From assembly GCF_028767185.1 (NCBI RefSeq), contig NZ_JARACK010000002.1, forward strand, positions 248,001-312,000: 64,000 bases of DNA, given 5' to 3'. Under the pieces are notes generated by a model, which saw nothing but the letters and a program-made list of their open reading frames with translations, did no database searches and had not been told where the DNA came from. Source of the DNA: Mangrovimonas aestuarii (GTDB lineage Bacteria; Bacteroidota; Bacteroidia; Flavobacteriales; Flavobacteriaceae). Positions 34,300 through 43,479 of the stretch are shown piece after piece. Each line of letters opens with the position of its first letter. The stretch's first letter is position 1. The position numbers and the translations under genes were made by a program.

Positions 34300-34751
34300 T
34301 AGTAAGTAATTGAAGCCTTGTAAATGTATTCTATATTTTTATATTGCCAATCTACCGTAATGTTCCAACGACCATCCAATAAATTTTCGCCAGGTATGAG
34401 CAGTAGATGGCTTGATTTAGATAATGAAATGGTAGTTTCAAAATCCAGGACTTTATTAGATGGTCTGTAAAGGAACACTTTGCCTGAAATGAATTCAGGG
34501 TTTAGTTCTTTTGGAAATGTAATGGTCAAACCCTGTTTGGTTTTTTTCCAACTGATATTCTCTTTAAGTTGTTTTGAGTTACGTTCCTTATCGATTTGGT
34601 TTTGGAAAGCTAGTTCTTCTTTGTAATATTCTTCGGTAACCAAATCGTGATCGTATTTTTTGTTCGTACTCATGGCTACAACTAAATACATGATAAACCC
34701 AATAAAGGCTACAAACGCTAAAACAATGCCGGTTCCCCAATTCATTTTCAT
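34299..34751 (-). CDS. ccoH: CcoH (FixH) cbb3 oxidase assembly protein
   Basis: The 150-residue protein has one N-terminal transmembrane helix (GIVLAFVAFIGFIMYLVVAM) and a periplasmic domain with DHDLVTEEYYKEELAFQNQI, the FixH signature. FixH/CcoH is needed for stable assembly of the cbb3 complex. It lies 12 bases after ccoG and overlaps the SafE-type gene by one base. All features are normal. Confidence 0.88.
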   Translation of the reverse strand: MKMNWGTGIVLAFVAFIGFIMYLVVAMSTNKKYDHDLVTEEYYKEELAFQNQIDKERNSKQLKENISWKKTKQGLTITFPKELNPEFISGKVFLYRPSNKVLDFETTISLSKSSHLLLIPGENLLDGRWNITVDWQYKNIEYIYKASITY

Positions 34752-34763
34752 AACAAAATATTT

Positions 34764-36191
34764 TTATCGATAACTTCTAGGTCCTAGAAAGTTTACAGTT
34801 GTTGTTTCTATTAATTTATCTCCGCTGTACAGCTGAATAGTAAGTTTGGTTTTATCTCCTTGTAGGTGTTTTTGGTCTAGTTCAATAAATAAAGATCCTT
34901 CAGAAATACCTTGTTTAGGAATAGTGAATAGATTTTGACGTGATACCAATTCAACGTTCCCTGGTAGGTTTTTTAGTTTTAACGAGACATTATCAATATC
35001 GTGGGTGGTTTTATTTATAAACTTGTAAGTAAATACATTGCTTATTATGTTCCCTTCCTTATGTTCGTATAGTTGACCAGGCAATCTAAGCACTCGTGCT
35101 TCAACTTCGCTTCTTAAGAATAGCATACCGGTTAGGACACCTATAAGGATAATAAGTACAGCTCCATAACCTTTCATTCTAGGAGTTATCTCAAATTTCT
35201 TCTTATCCTGAATTTCCGTTTCACTGGCATAGCGAATCAATCCTTTCGGAAGGTTTACGCTTTCCATAATATGATCGCAAGCATCAATACAGGCTGTACA
35301 ATTTACACACTCTAATTGCGTTCCATTACGAATATCGATGCCTGTAGGGCAAACATGAACACATTGAAAGCAATCTATACAGTCACCATAGCCTAATTCC
35401 TCTCGATCTTGATTTTTACGCCATTTTTTTCGCCCGTTTGTGCTTTCACCACGTTTGTGATCATATGCAACCACAATTGACTTTTCATCTAACAATACAC
35501 CTTGTAGTCTGCCATAAGGACAAGCAATGATGCAGACCTGTTCTCGAAACCAAGCAAAGACAAAATAAAATACCGCGGTAAAAATTATTAAGGATATTAA
35601 TGTGCTTACATGCTGTAGTGGCCCGTCAATAATGTACTCTAATAGCGTATCACTACCAATTAGATAAGCTAAAAAAACATTTGCAATTAAAAATGAAATA
35701 ACAGCAAAAATTAACCATTTTAAACCCTTTTTTTGAATCTTTTCCTTGTTCCAAGGTTGTTTGTTCAATCGTATTTGTTTTCCACGATCACCTTCAATCC
35801 AATATTCTATTCTTCGGAAAACCATTTCCATAAAAATAGTTTGTGGGCATATCCAGCCACAAAATAGACGGCCAAAAGCCACTGTAAACAAGGCTACGAA
35901 AATAACACCTGTAATCATGGAAATGACAAACAGGTGGAAATCCTGAGGCCAAAATGGCTGCCCAAAAATGTTGAAACGACGTTCCATTACATTGAATAAT
36001 AGGAACTGGTTTCCGTTTATTTTGATAAACGGAGCAGAGAATAGAAATGCCAATAGAAAGTAACTAACGATTTTACGATACTCGTAAAGCTTTCCATCAG
36101 GCTTTTTAGGATAAATCCAGGCACGTTTACCTTCTTCAGTTACGGTACCAATAGAATCTCTAAATCGTTCATTATCTTGCTGGGCAGCCAT
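34764..36191 (-). CDS. ccoG: CcoG (FixG) cytochrome c oxidase accessory protein
   Basis: The 475-residue protein has five to six membrane segments, two 4Fe-4S cluster sites (CIDCFQCVHVCPTGIDIR and CVNCTACIDACD), a membrane-proximal CGWICPQT and CIIACPYGRLQG, and a C-terminal immunoglobulin-like domain. CcoG is thought to reduce copper or otherwise aid insertion of the CuB centre into cbb3 oxidase. It sits 9 bases after ccoP in the operon. Confidence 0.95.
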   Translation of the reverse strand: MAAQQDNERFRDSIGTVTEEGKRAWIYPKKPDGKLYEYRKIVSYFLLAFLFSAPFIKINGNQFLLFNVMERRFNIFGQPFWPQDFHLFVISMITGVIFVALFTVAFGRLFCGWICPQTIFMEMVFRRIEYWIEGDRGKQIRLNKQPWNKEKIQKKGLKWLIFAVISFLIANVFLAYLIGSDTLLEYIIDGPLQHVSTLISLIIFTAVFYFVFAWFREQVCIIACPYGRLQGVLLDEKSIVVAYDHKRGESTNGRKKWRKNQDREELGYGDCIDCFQCVHVCPTGIDIRNGTQLECVNCTACIDACDHIMESVNLPKGLIRYASETEIQDKKKFEITPRMKGYGAVLIILIGVLTGMLFLRSEVEARVLRLPGQLYEHKEGNIISNVFTYKFINKTTHDIDNVSLKLKNLPGNVELVSRQNLFTIPKQGISEGSLFIELDQKHLQGDKTKLTIQLYSGDKLIETTTVNFLGPRSYR

Positions 36192-36200
36192 TGGTTGAAA

Positions 36201-37151
36201 TTAATTTTCAGTTTGTAAAGTATCTATCGGCTTTGTGTTTGATTCTTCTTCCGCAGGTTTTTTAGTTTCCCCAACTGTTTCATCTTCCCAAAGTTCTCCC
36301 TGAGGTTCTTTAGGGTTAGCGGGTATGGTACCCTCAAGCGAGATGACATAACTTGCTACTTGGGCAATTTCCGATGGTTTTAAACTTTGTTTCCAGGCTA
36401 CCATTCCCTTACCACTTCGACCACCTTCTGAAATGGTTTTAAACACATTTTTAATGCCTCCACCTAAAATCCAATAGTTGTCAGTTAGGTTAGGGCCAAT
36501 TCCCCCACCACCATCTTGCATATGGCAGGCAACACAATTGGTGTTGAATATCCCTCGACCATTTGTTAAATCATTAGGGTCGGTTAGTAATTCTACAGTA
36601 TTGAAGTCTATCAAATCTTTAGCATGTTTTTTGTATTCTTCTATGGCAAGCTTTGCATCGGCCATTTCTTGGTTAAATTCTTCCTCTTGCAATGCACCAT
36701 CAAATACATGGTATCTTAAAAGATAAATGGCAGCGAAGATTATTGATATATAAAATCCGTAAAGCCACCATGGTGGGAGTGAGTTGTCTAATTCCCTAAT
36801 ACCATCATAATTGTGATCAAGAATAATCTCTCCTTCATCTTCAACCGGTACAGAGTCTGTAAGTCGGTAATAAAGTTTTCTCGCCCATTTTAACTTTGGA
36901 ACTTTAGTTTTATTTTCGTTAAAACGTTCTTTACCCTCTTCATCCAAACTCTGATACAAAACATTTTCCAGAGCAGCCACACTACCTTCTATTGCAATAA
37001 GAACTAAAAGGATCAGAATTAAAAAGAGAAGTACAATTGGGTATTCAACAAAGGCCGGCTTATCTCCAGAGTCAACGAGATATTCAATTAAACCAAATAT
37101 GAGGAAAAATGTAACCGGAATTCTAATATATGATGGAATTAAGTTTCTCAT
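36201..37151 (-). CDS. ccoP: CcoP, cytochrome c subunit of cbb3 oxidase (one haem site)
   Basis: The 316-residue protein has two or more N-terminal membrane segments, the CcoP signature YDGIRELDNSLPPWWLYGFY, and a single haem c site, NCVACHMQDGGGG, with a methionine ligand expected near GRSGKGMVAW. Proteobacterial CcoP has two CxxCH sites, so this is the mono-haem form common in Bacteroidota. The acidic C-terminal tail (EEESNTKPIDTLQTEN) is periplasmic or cytosolic. It overlaps ccoQ by 4 bases. Confidence 0.93.
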   Translation of the reverse strand: MRNLIPSYIRIPVTFFLIFGLIEYLVDSGDKPAFVEYPIVLLFLILILLVLIAIEGSVAALENVLYQSLDEEGKERFNENKTKVPKLKWARKLYYRLTDSVPVEDEGEIILDHNYDGIRELDNSLPPWWLYGFYISIIFAAIYLLRYHVFDGALQEEEFNQEMADAKLAIEEYKKHAKDLIDFNTVELLTDPNDLTNGRGIFNTNCVACHMQDGGGGIGPNLTDNYWILGGGIKNVFKTISEGGRSGKGMVAWKQSLKPSEIAQVASYVISLEGTIPANPKEPQGELWEDETVGETKKPAEEESNTKPIDTLQTEN

Positions 37152-37333
37152 AATTCAGTAGTGTTTGTGTTATCTAATGGAAGGTTGCTCACCTTGTTTA
37201 TATACTCCTTTTTAGCGGTTAATACCCACCAAAACAACAGCACAAAAAAGATGAAAAATATTAGCAGGGAAACGATGGGATATATCTCAATTCCTGAGAT
37301 GCTATCCATATGATTTTTTACAAATTTTAGCAT
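37148..37333 (-). CDS. ccoQ: CcoQ (FixQ) small subunit of cbb3 oxidase
   Basis: The 61-residue protein has a single transmembrane helix (YPIVSLLIFFIFFVLLFWWV) flanked by short charged ends, the CcoQ pattern. CcoQ stabilises the oxidase core. It lies 2 bases after the CcoNO gene and overlaps ccoP by 4 bases, so translation is coupled. Confidence 0.85.
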   Translation of the reverse strand: MLKFVKNHMDSISGIEIYPIVSLLIFFIFFVLLFWWVLTAKKEYINKVSNLPLDNTNTTEL

Positions 37334-37335
37334 GT

Positions 37336-39537
37336 CTATTCATTTTGAGAGGTTAATGGTTCAATATCCTGCACCTTAATGTCTGTTCCTAGGCGTTGTA
37401 AATATGCTATTAGGGCAACGATTTCCCTGTTTCGCATTTCAATAAAGGCTTCTCCAGAGGCATTGGCTTGCTTCTTGTCGTTTTCGTAAGTTTCAGCAAA
37501 ATCGGGATCGGTGTATAGGTTTTTCTCGATTGTTGTACCTTGTTCCGTCATTTGCTGCTGTGCATTGGCGATGTCTTCCTCTGAATAAGGTACACCTAGC
37601 TTTGCTAATGTTTTCATCTTACTTTCGGTTTGCGATTTATCAAGTTCATTATGCATCAGCCATTGGTAAGAAGGCATTATAGAGCCACTAGATGTACTTT
37701 GAGGATCGTACATATGGTTTAAGTGCCAATTGTCTGAATATTTTCCCCCAATGCGGTGTAGATCAGGTCCAGTACGTTTACTTCCCCATAAGAATGGCCT
37801 ATCGTACACAAATTCACCTGCTTTTGAATATTCTCCATAGCGTTCAACCTCACTTCTAAAAGGTCGTATCATTTGAGAATGACAGCTTACACAACCTTCC
37901 CTGATGTAAATATCCCGACCTTCAAGTTCCAATGGAGTATACGGCTTCACACTACTAATTGTTGGAATATTCGACTCGACCATAATAGTCGGTACAATTT
38001 GAATAATCCCACCAATTAATATGGCTATAGTTGCAAGAATGGTTAATTGAACAGGTTTGCGCTCTAACCAAGTATGGAACCCTTCGCCTGCCAATCTACG
38101 TTTGCTTACTGGTTTTAAAGCAGCAGCTTCTGCCAACTCATCGCTAACTTTGCTTCCAGATCTAATGGTTTTAGAAATGTTATAAGCCATTAAAAGTACA
38201 CCTACTATGTAAAGAGAACCTCCAATGGCTCGCATCCAGTACATTGGGATAATTTCGAATACGGTTTCTAAAAAGTTCCCATAAAGTAATGTTCCATCAG
38301 GGTTGAATTGCTTCCACATACTGGCTTGGGTAAATCCAGCCATATACATAGGTAGGGCATACATAATAATACCTAATGTTCCAATCCAAAAGTGAGCGTT
38401 GGCAAGAGGTACAGAGTGTAGTTTGGATTTAAATAACCTAGGAACTAACCAATAAATCATTCCAAAGGTTAAGAAGCCGTTCCAGGCCAATGCTCCTACG
38501 TGAACGTGGGCAATAATCCAATCTGTAAAATGGGCAATTGCATTTACATTTTTTAATGATAGCATGGGGCCCTCAAAAGTGGCCATTCCGTAACCCGTTA
38601 TAGCTACCACTAGAAATTTTAAAACAGGATCTGTTCTAACCTTATCCCAAGCGCCTCTTAAAGTTAACAGGCCATTAATCATCCCCCCCCAAGAAGGCAT
38701 GATTAGCATGATTGAGAAGGCAACCCCAAGACTTTGAGCCCAATCTGGAAGAGCGGTATAGAGTAAGTGATGAGGGCCTGCCCAGATATAAATAAATATT
38801 AACGACCAGAAGTGAACTATAGATAATCTATAAGAGTAGATAGGTCTATTAGCTGCTTTGGGAACAAAATAATACATAAGCCCTAAGAAAGGGGTTGTTA
38901 AAAAGAAAGCCACAGCATTGTGACCATACCACCACTGTACCAGGGCATCTTGAACACCAGCATAAACAGAGTAACTTTTTAACCCACTAACAGGTAGTTC
39001 TAGACTGTTAAAAATATGTAGTACAGCAACGGTTATAAAAGTGGCAATGTAAAACCATATTGCTACATAAAGATGGCGTTGTCTCCTTTTGAATATAGTT
39101 CCTATTAAATTCCAACCGAAGGCTACCCAGATGATAGCAATTGCTATATCGATTGGCCATTCCAGTTCTGCATACTCCTTGGATGTAGTAAATCCCAAAG
39201 GAAGGGATATGGCTGCCGAAATAATAATAAGTTGCCACCCCCAAAAATTAATGTTACTCAAAGCATCGCTATACATTCTTGTTTTGAGTAAACGTTGAGT
39301 TGAGTAGTAAATACCGGCAAAAGTAGCATTTCCTACAAAAGCAAAAATCACAGCATTGGTATGAAGAGGTCTTAATCTACCAAAGCTAAGCCACGGAATT
39401 CCTTCGGTAAGGTTTGGAAAGAGGAACATGAAGGCTAGGAGCAGTCCTACCAACATACCCACTAAGCCCCAAATCATGGTAGCATAAATGAACTTCTTAA
39501 CGATTTGGTTATCGTAATGAAACTGTTGTATTTCCAT
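37336..39537 (-). CDS. ccoNO: CcoN-CcoO fusion, catalytic core of cbb3 cytochrome c oxidase
   Basis: In this 733-residue protein residues ~1-480 are the twelve-helix haem-copper core (CcoN), with GRLRPLHTNAVIFAFVGN, GHNAVAFFLTTPFLG and AHVHVGALAWNGF supplying haem and CuB histidines. A linker follows, then residues ~500-733 are the CcoO cytochrome c with REGCVSCHSQMIRPFR and a methionine-containing motif. Separate in proteobacteria, the two are fused in many Bacteroidota. It is the high-affinity terminal oxidase used at low oxygen. ccoS precedes it and shares the Fnr-like promoter at 39751-39793. Confidence 0.95.
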   Translation of the reverse strand: MEIQQFHYDNQIVKKFIYATMIWGLVGMLVGLLLAFMFLFPNLTEGIPWLSFGRLRPLHTNAVIFAFVGNATFAGIYYSTQRLLKTRMYSDALSNINFWGWQLIIISAAISLPLGFTTSKEYAELEWPIDIAIAIIWVAFGWNLIGTIFKRRQRHLYVAIWFYIATFITVAVLHIFNSLELPVSGLKSYSVYAGVQDALVQWWYGHNAVAFFLTTPFLGLMYYFVPKAANRPIYSYRLSIVHFWSLIFIYIWAGPHHLLYTALPDWAQSLGVAFSIMLIMPSWGGMINGLLTLRGAWDKVRTDPVLKFLVVAITGYGMATFEGPMLSLKNVNAIAHFTDWIIAHVHVGALAWNGFLTFGMIYWLVPRLFKSKLHSVPLANAHFWIGTLGIIMYALPMYMAGFTQASMWKQFNPDGTLLYGNFLETVFEIIPMYWMRAIGGSLYIVGVLLMAYNISKTIRSGSKVSDELAEAAALKPVSKRRLAGEGFHTWLERKPVQLTILATIAILIGGIIQIVPTIMVESNIPTISSVKPYTPLELEGRDIYIREGCVSCHSQMIRPFRSEVERYGEYSKAGEFVYDRPFLWGSKRTGPDLHRIGGKYSDNWHLNHMYDPQSTSSGSIMPSYQWLMHNELDKSQTESKMKTLAKLGVPYSEEDIANAQQQMTEQGTTIEKNLYTDPDFAETYENDKKQANASGEAFIEMRNREIVALIAYLQRLGTDIKVQDIEPLTSQNE

Positions 39538-39557
39538 AGGGATTGTATTGATAAATA

Positions 39558-39731
39558 TTAATTAGAGGTTTTGTTTTTTTTGTTTTCAACGAGTTCATCA
39601 TCAAAAAGCATGCGTATAGAAGGAGTGTAACTGTCATCGTATTGGCCTTTTTTTACCGATATGATAAAGGCTACAAAAAAGATTACAGCAACCACGATAC
39701 TAATACTTAATAAAACATAGATAGCGCTCAT
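39558..39731 (-). CDS. ccoS: CcoS cbb3 oxidase assembly protein
   Basis: A 57-residue protein begins MSAIYVLLSISIVVAVIFF and continues with one transmembrane helix, then VKKGQYDDSYTPSIRMLFDD and a lysine-rich tail. The YDD...P..R.L.DD pattern is that of CcoS, needed with CcoI for cofactor insertion into cbb3 oxidase. It is the first gene of the operon, 20 bases before ccoNO, and starts 20 bases after the -7 element. Confidence 0.9.
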   Translation of the reverse strand: MSAIYVLLSISIVVAVIFFVAFIISVKKGQYDDSYTPSIRMLFDDELVENKKNKTSN

Positions 39732-39750
39732 ACCTATTGTATTGGTTGTC

Positions 39751-39793
39751 CAAATTTACATGTTCACGAAAGTGTGTAAAATGACAATTGTCA
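39751..39793 (-). promoter_or_regulatory. cco operon promoter: Fnr-like dyad plus -7 TAAATTTG
   Basis: TGACAATTGTCA (39782-39793) is a perfect 12-bp palindrome. On the minus strand TAAATTTG (39758 to 39751), a perfect -7 element, begins 29.5 bp downstream of its centre (39787.5). It is the best example of this promoter class in the window. Confidence 0.9.
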
Positions 39794-39810
39794 GTTTTGT
39801 TAATTAAGTG

Positions 39811-42186
39811 TTAATGAATTTTCTTGGCAATCATACTAGTTGCCAATGTGGTAAAAGCAACTACACTTATAGAACTTAAAGGCATAAGTATAGCAGCAAT
39901 TACAGGTGATAATTGTCCTGTAACAGCAAAATAGAGTCCGATTAGGTTGTAAACAAGCGAAAGCATAAAACTCCATTTAATTATTTTAACACCCTTCTTT
40001 GAAATCTTAATGAATTCAGCCAGTTGATTCAATTGAGAAGCGTCTAAAATGGCATCGCAAGCAGGAGAAAAGACGTTAATGTTTTCTGAGATGGCAATAC
40101 CAACATTACTTTGAGCCAAAGCCCCGGCATCGTTTAGTCCATCACCGACCATTGTTATGATGTCACCTTGATTTTGATGGTGCTTAATGTATTCTAATTT
40201 GTCTTCTGGTTTTTGGTTAAAAAGTAATTTGGTTATAGGCGGTAGCATTTTTTCTAAGTTTTGACGTTCACCATCATTATCACCAGAGAGTATTGTCAAT
40301 TTATATTGTTTTGATAATTTATTAAACAGGTTGGTTATACCTTTTCTATAGTTGCTGTAAAAGCTAAACTTCCCCTTGTAGTCGTTGTTTGTACTAATAT
40401 GGACAGAAGTGTTTCCATTAGGTTTGGTTATTTGGGTGTTAACAAAGCTTGCTGAACCAATTTTCATCTTATTGTTACCGCTTACAGCCTCAATACCTTT
40501 ACCTGGAAATTCTTTAAAATCGTCTACAGTTACAATATTATTAGAATTTAAAACATTGTAAAGTGATCGACTTAAAGGATGGTTTGAGTTTTTAAGACTG
40601 GCTTTTAATAGGGATCGCTCTTCGGTGGTCAAGGTTTCACCAAAATAAGAGACTTTGGTTTTATGAGTAGTTGTGATGGTTCCTGTTTTATCGAATATAA
40701 TCGAATTTACAGAGGCTAATTGTTCTATAACAGAAATGTTTTTGAGATAAAATTTTGCTTTACCAAAAATTCTAAGAATATTTCCTAAAGTAAAGGGCGC
40801 TGCCAATGCTATAGCGCAGGGGCATGCAATAATCAATACAGCTGTGAATACTTGTATAGCTTTGGAAGTGTCTACCAATATCCAATATAAGGTAGATAAT
40901 ATGGCAATACTTAATACTACAATTGTAAAGTGCTTACTAATGGAATTGGTTATATTGGAGAATTGGTCAGTTTTATCATTGTTAAAAATATCATTGCTCC
41001 ATAACTGAGTTAAATAACTTTGCTCAACAGATTTAGTAACTTCCATTTCAATAAGCGATCCCATTTGTTTTCCACCAGCAAAAATTTTATCACCGGAATA
41101 CTTATTAACAGGGTCCGACTCGCCAGTAACAAAACTATAGTCAATCTCGGCATTACCATTAATCAATATTCCGTCTACAGGGATTAGTTCTTCATTTCGA
41201 ATAATAATTCTATCTCCCTTTTTTATTTCCTGTACAGCAGCGGGAGTTTCATTACCGTCATTATTCACTTTAGTTACAGCAATAGGGAAATAAGATTTGT
41301 AGTCGCGTTCAAACGATAGGAATGCATAGGTTTTTCGTTGGAAAAACTTTCCTAGTAATAAAAAGAACACCAAGCCTGTTAAGCTATCAAAAAATCCTGA
41401 TCCAAGATCGAATATTATTTCAACTGTACTCCTAATGAATAGAACCAGAATTCCCAAGGCAATAGGAACATCGATGTTAAGTAGTTTAGAGCTTAGTCCC
41501 TTATATGCAGAAATAAAATAGTCGTTTGCAGCGTAAACTACAACGGGAATTGAAAAAGCAAACATAAGCCATCTAAAAAGATGCTTGTATTGTTCGAGCC
41601 AAAACTCATTAACTTCAAAATATTCAGGAAAAGAAAGGAACATAACATTACCAAAAGCAAACCCTGCTATTCCCAATTTATAAATTAAGCTTCGATCTGT
41701 TCTTTTTTTTATTTGATTGTAACTTTCCAAACTAATATACGGTTCGTAACCAATTTTGTTTAGCAGTAAAACAACTTCTTTTAAAGAGAGTTTTTCAGGT
41801 TTAAAAGTTACCCTTACAGATTTTTTATTAAAATCAACCTGAGATGAAATAATGGCATTGTTTAATCTGTTAAGGTTTTCTAATATCCAAATGCAAGAAC
41901 TACAGTGAATATGTGGAATAGAAAGATTTACAATTTGAGTTGAATTATCACTAAACTCAAGTAGTTTGTCTTGAAATTCCTTTAAGTTCAAAAAATCGTA
42001 TTTACCCTCAACGTGTTTTGGAGTAGCTCCTGGGGAATCTTGTAAATCGTAATAACAGGTTAATTCACTTTCAGATAGAATTTCATAAACTGTTTTACAG
42101 CCATTACAGCAAAAAGATTTGTCTTCAACGAAGTGAATTGTCGAAGTACAAACAGTGCCACAGTGATAGCAGGGAATATTGCTCAT
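39811..42186 (-). CDS. ccoI: CcoI-type copper-translocating P1B ATPase
   Basis: The 791-residue protein has an N-terminal cysteine-rich zinc-ribbon-like region (CYHCGTVC, CCNGCKTVYEIL), a heavy-metal-associated domain (IPHIHCSSCIWILENL), eight membrane segments with the CPC motif (ACPCAIALAAPF), the phosphorylation site FDKTGTIT and the hinge GDGLNDAGAL. CcoI (FixI) supplies copper for the CuB centre of cbb3 oxidase. It is transcribed towards the cco operon but from its own Fnr-like promoter at 42209-42251. Confidence 0.93.
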   Translation of the reverse strand: MSNIPCYHCGTVCTSTIHFVEDKSFCCNGCKTVYEILSESELTCYYDLQDSPGATPKHVEGKYDFLNLKEFQDKLLEFSDNSTQIVNLSIPHIHCSSCIWILENLNRLNNAIISSQVDFNKKSVRVTFKPEKLSLKEVVLLLNKIGYEPYISLESYNQIKKRTDRSLIYKLGIAGFAFGNVMFLSFPEYFEVNEFWLEQYKHLFRWLMFAFSIPVVVYAANDYFISAYKGLSSKLLNIDVPIALGILVLFIRSTVEIIFDLGSGFFDSLTGLVFFLLLGKFFQRKTYAFLSFERDYKSYFPIAVTKVNNDGNETPAAVQEIKKGDRIIIRNEELIPVDGILINGNAEIDYSFVTGESDPVNKYSGDKIFAGGKQMGSLIEMEVTKSVEQSYLTQLWSNDIFNNDKTDQFSNITNSISKHFTIVVLSIAILSTLYWILVDTSKAIQVFTAVLIIACPCAIALAAPFTLGNILRIFGKAKFYLKNISVIEQLASVNSIIFDKTGTITTTHKTKVSYFGETLTTEERSLLKASLKNSNHPLSRSLYNVLNSNNIVTVDDFKEFPGKGIEAVSGNNKMKIGSASFVNTQITKPNGNTSVHISTNNDYKGKFSFYSNYRKGITNLFNKLSKQYKLTILSGDNDGERQNLEKMLPPITKLLFNQKPEDKLEYIKHHQNQGDIITMVGDGLNDAGALAQSNVGIAISENINVFSPACDAILDASQLNQLAEFIKISKKGVKIIKWSFMLSLVYNLIGLYFAVTGQLSPVIAAILMPLSSISVVAFTTLATSMIAKKIH

Positions 42187-42208
42187 AGTTTAATTTAAAC
42201 CAACGCTA

Positions 42209-42251
42209 CAAATTTGTGTATTGTATGGAAGGTAAACCATGATAATTGTCA
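42209..42251 (-). promoter_or_regulatory. ccoI promoter: Fnr-like dyad plus near -7 CAAATTTG
   Basis: TGATAATTGTCA (42240-42251) is a near-perfect dyad. On the minus strand CAAATTTG (42216 to 42209) begins 29.5 bp downstream of its centre; only the first T of TAnnTTTG is changed to C. The ccoI ATG is at 42186. Confidence 0.75.
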
Positions 42252-42510
42252 TTCTAGAATCTTTCTTATATGATTTAAAAAGTTATTTAAAAGGTGTTTA
42301 ATCATATGATATCAATAATATTTGAAGTTATATGTATCAAAAACACCAAATTGGCTTTTTGAAATTCATTTGAATTTGTATAGTGAGAATTAAATTAACT
42401 AAATATTATTTTAAAAGGGTTAAAGATTTCATGTTGGTATTTTAGTTTTATTCTTTTTAGTTTTGGTGGTGAATTAAGAGTAAATAAAACCTATAGATAT
42501 AACTCTGGAA
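42252..42510. other. AT-rich gap between ccoI and the pentapeptide gene
   Basis: No reading frame with coding character is present. TGATATCA at 42308-42315 is a short palindrome without a -7 element at the distance seen in the Fnr-like promoters. The pentapeptide gene's promoter is presumably near 42450-42500. Confidence 0.5.
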
Positions 42511-43086
42511 ATGAAACCGCGATACTTCGAAGATCAAACCTTTAGAAACCTAGACTGTACTAAAACCCCTTTACCAATAGGTGAGTACGAGTATTGTACG
42601 TTTATGAATTGTAATTTTTCAGGAGTAAATCTTTCTAAAGTGGAATTTCTTGAAACCGAGTTCATCGATTGTAATTTCAGCAATGCCGATTTATCGCATG
42701 CAATAATACAGGAAGTCGATTTTAAAAACTGTAAAATGTTAGGCATGCGGTTCGAAAAGTGTAACGATATTGGGTTTTCTGCTAATTTTGAATCTTGCTT
42801 GTTAAGCCATAGTTCTTTTTATGGAATGCAATTAGGTAATACAACCTTTTGGGATTCGCAACTAGAAGCAGTTGATTTTGTTGAAGCAGATTTAAAGAGG
42901 GTGTCTTTAAGAAACTGTAATCTTCAAAATGCTTTATTTGAAAACACCAATCTAGAGCAAGCTGATTTAAGAGGCGCTAAAAATTACAACTTAGATCCTA
43001 ATATTAATAGGTTAAGAGGAGCCAAATTTTCAATGCCGGATGTTATTCGTCTATTAGATAAATACAAACTTAAAATCGAAAAGTAG
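42511..43086 (+). CDS. Pentapeptide repeat protein
   Basis: The 191-residue protein is a run of A(D/N)LxX pentapeptides: NCNFSGVNLSKVEFLETEF, DCNFSNADLSHAIIQEVDF, then VDFVEADLKRVSLRNCNLQ and NLEQADLRGAKNYNLDPNI. They should fold into a right-handed quadrilateral beta-helix. Some members (Qnr, MfpA) mimic DNA and shield DNA gyrase, and the length here is close to Qnr-type proteins (~215), but sequence alone does not show that activity. The C-terminal helix KFSMPDVIRLLDKYKLKIE could mediate dimerisation. Monocistronic. Confidence 0.85.
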   Translation: MKPRYFEDQTFRNLDCTKTPLPIGEYEYCTFMNCNFSGVNLSKVEFLETEFIDCNFSNADLSHAIIQEVDFKNCKMLGMRFEKCNDIGFSANFESCLLSHSSFYGMQLGNTTFWDSQLEAVDFVEADLKRVSLRNCNLQNALFENTNLEQADLRGAKNYNLDPNINRLRGAKFSMPDVIRLLDKYKLKIEK

Positions 43087-43395
43087 AGGTTAAGGTAGGT
43101 GGAAATTTTTTATCTAATTTAGTCCTAACTGTTAGTCATGTAGGCTGTTTCTTCTTTTTGGCTTGCCGATAATCTGCAAAATATCGGGTTGAATTGCTGT
43201 GGGTTTTGCGCTTTACCTATAAAAAAAGTGATTTTAACAAAAAATTAATTTCATGGCTGTATTCCCTACAGGCATTTTATACTATTGCATAAGAATTACA
43301 TGTTTTTTTAATGTTAAAAACCAATTAAGATCTTTCATTGATTGAAGACTTAAACTATTGGGTAAAAACTAAATTTTACAATAGCAAAAGAAACC
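43087..43395. other. Gap without recognised gene
   Basis: No coding frame or known RNA family was recognised. The stretch is AT-rich and leads into the hairpin cluster at 43396-43452. Confidence 0.5.
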
Positions 43396-43452
43396 TGTTT
43401 TTTATAAAAAACCCACTGCGCCAACAGTGGGTGAGGATTCCTTGAAAAGGAA
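43396..43452. promoter_or_regulatory. Cluster of hairpins upstream of the 43480 gene; likely minus-strand terminator
   Basis: GTTTTTTATAAAAAAC (43397-43412) is a perfect palindrome that runs into ACCCACTG...CAGTGGGT (43411-43432, 8-bp stem). A third hairpin TTCCTT-GAA-AAGGAA follows at 43438-43452. On the minus strand the GC-rich stem is followed by TTTTTT, so it looks like an intrinsic terminator for transcripts coming from the right. On the plus strand these would be leader structures of the next gene. Confidence 0.5.
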
Positions 43453-43479
43453 CCCTAAAATTGATTAATAGCCAAATTT

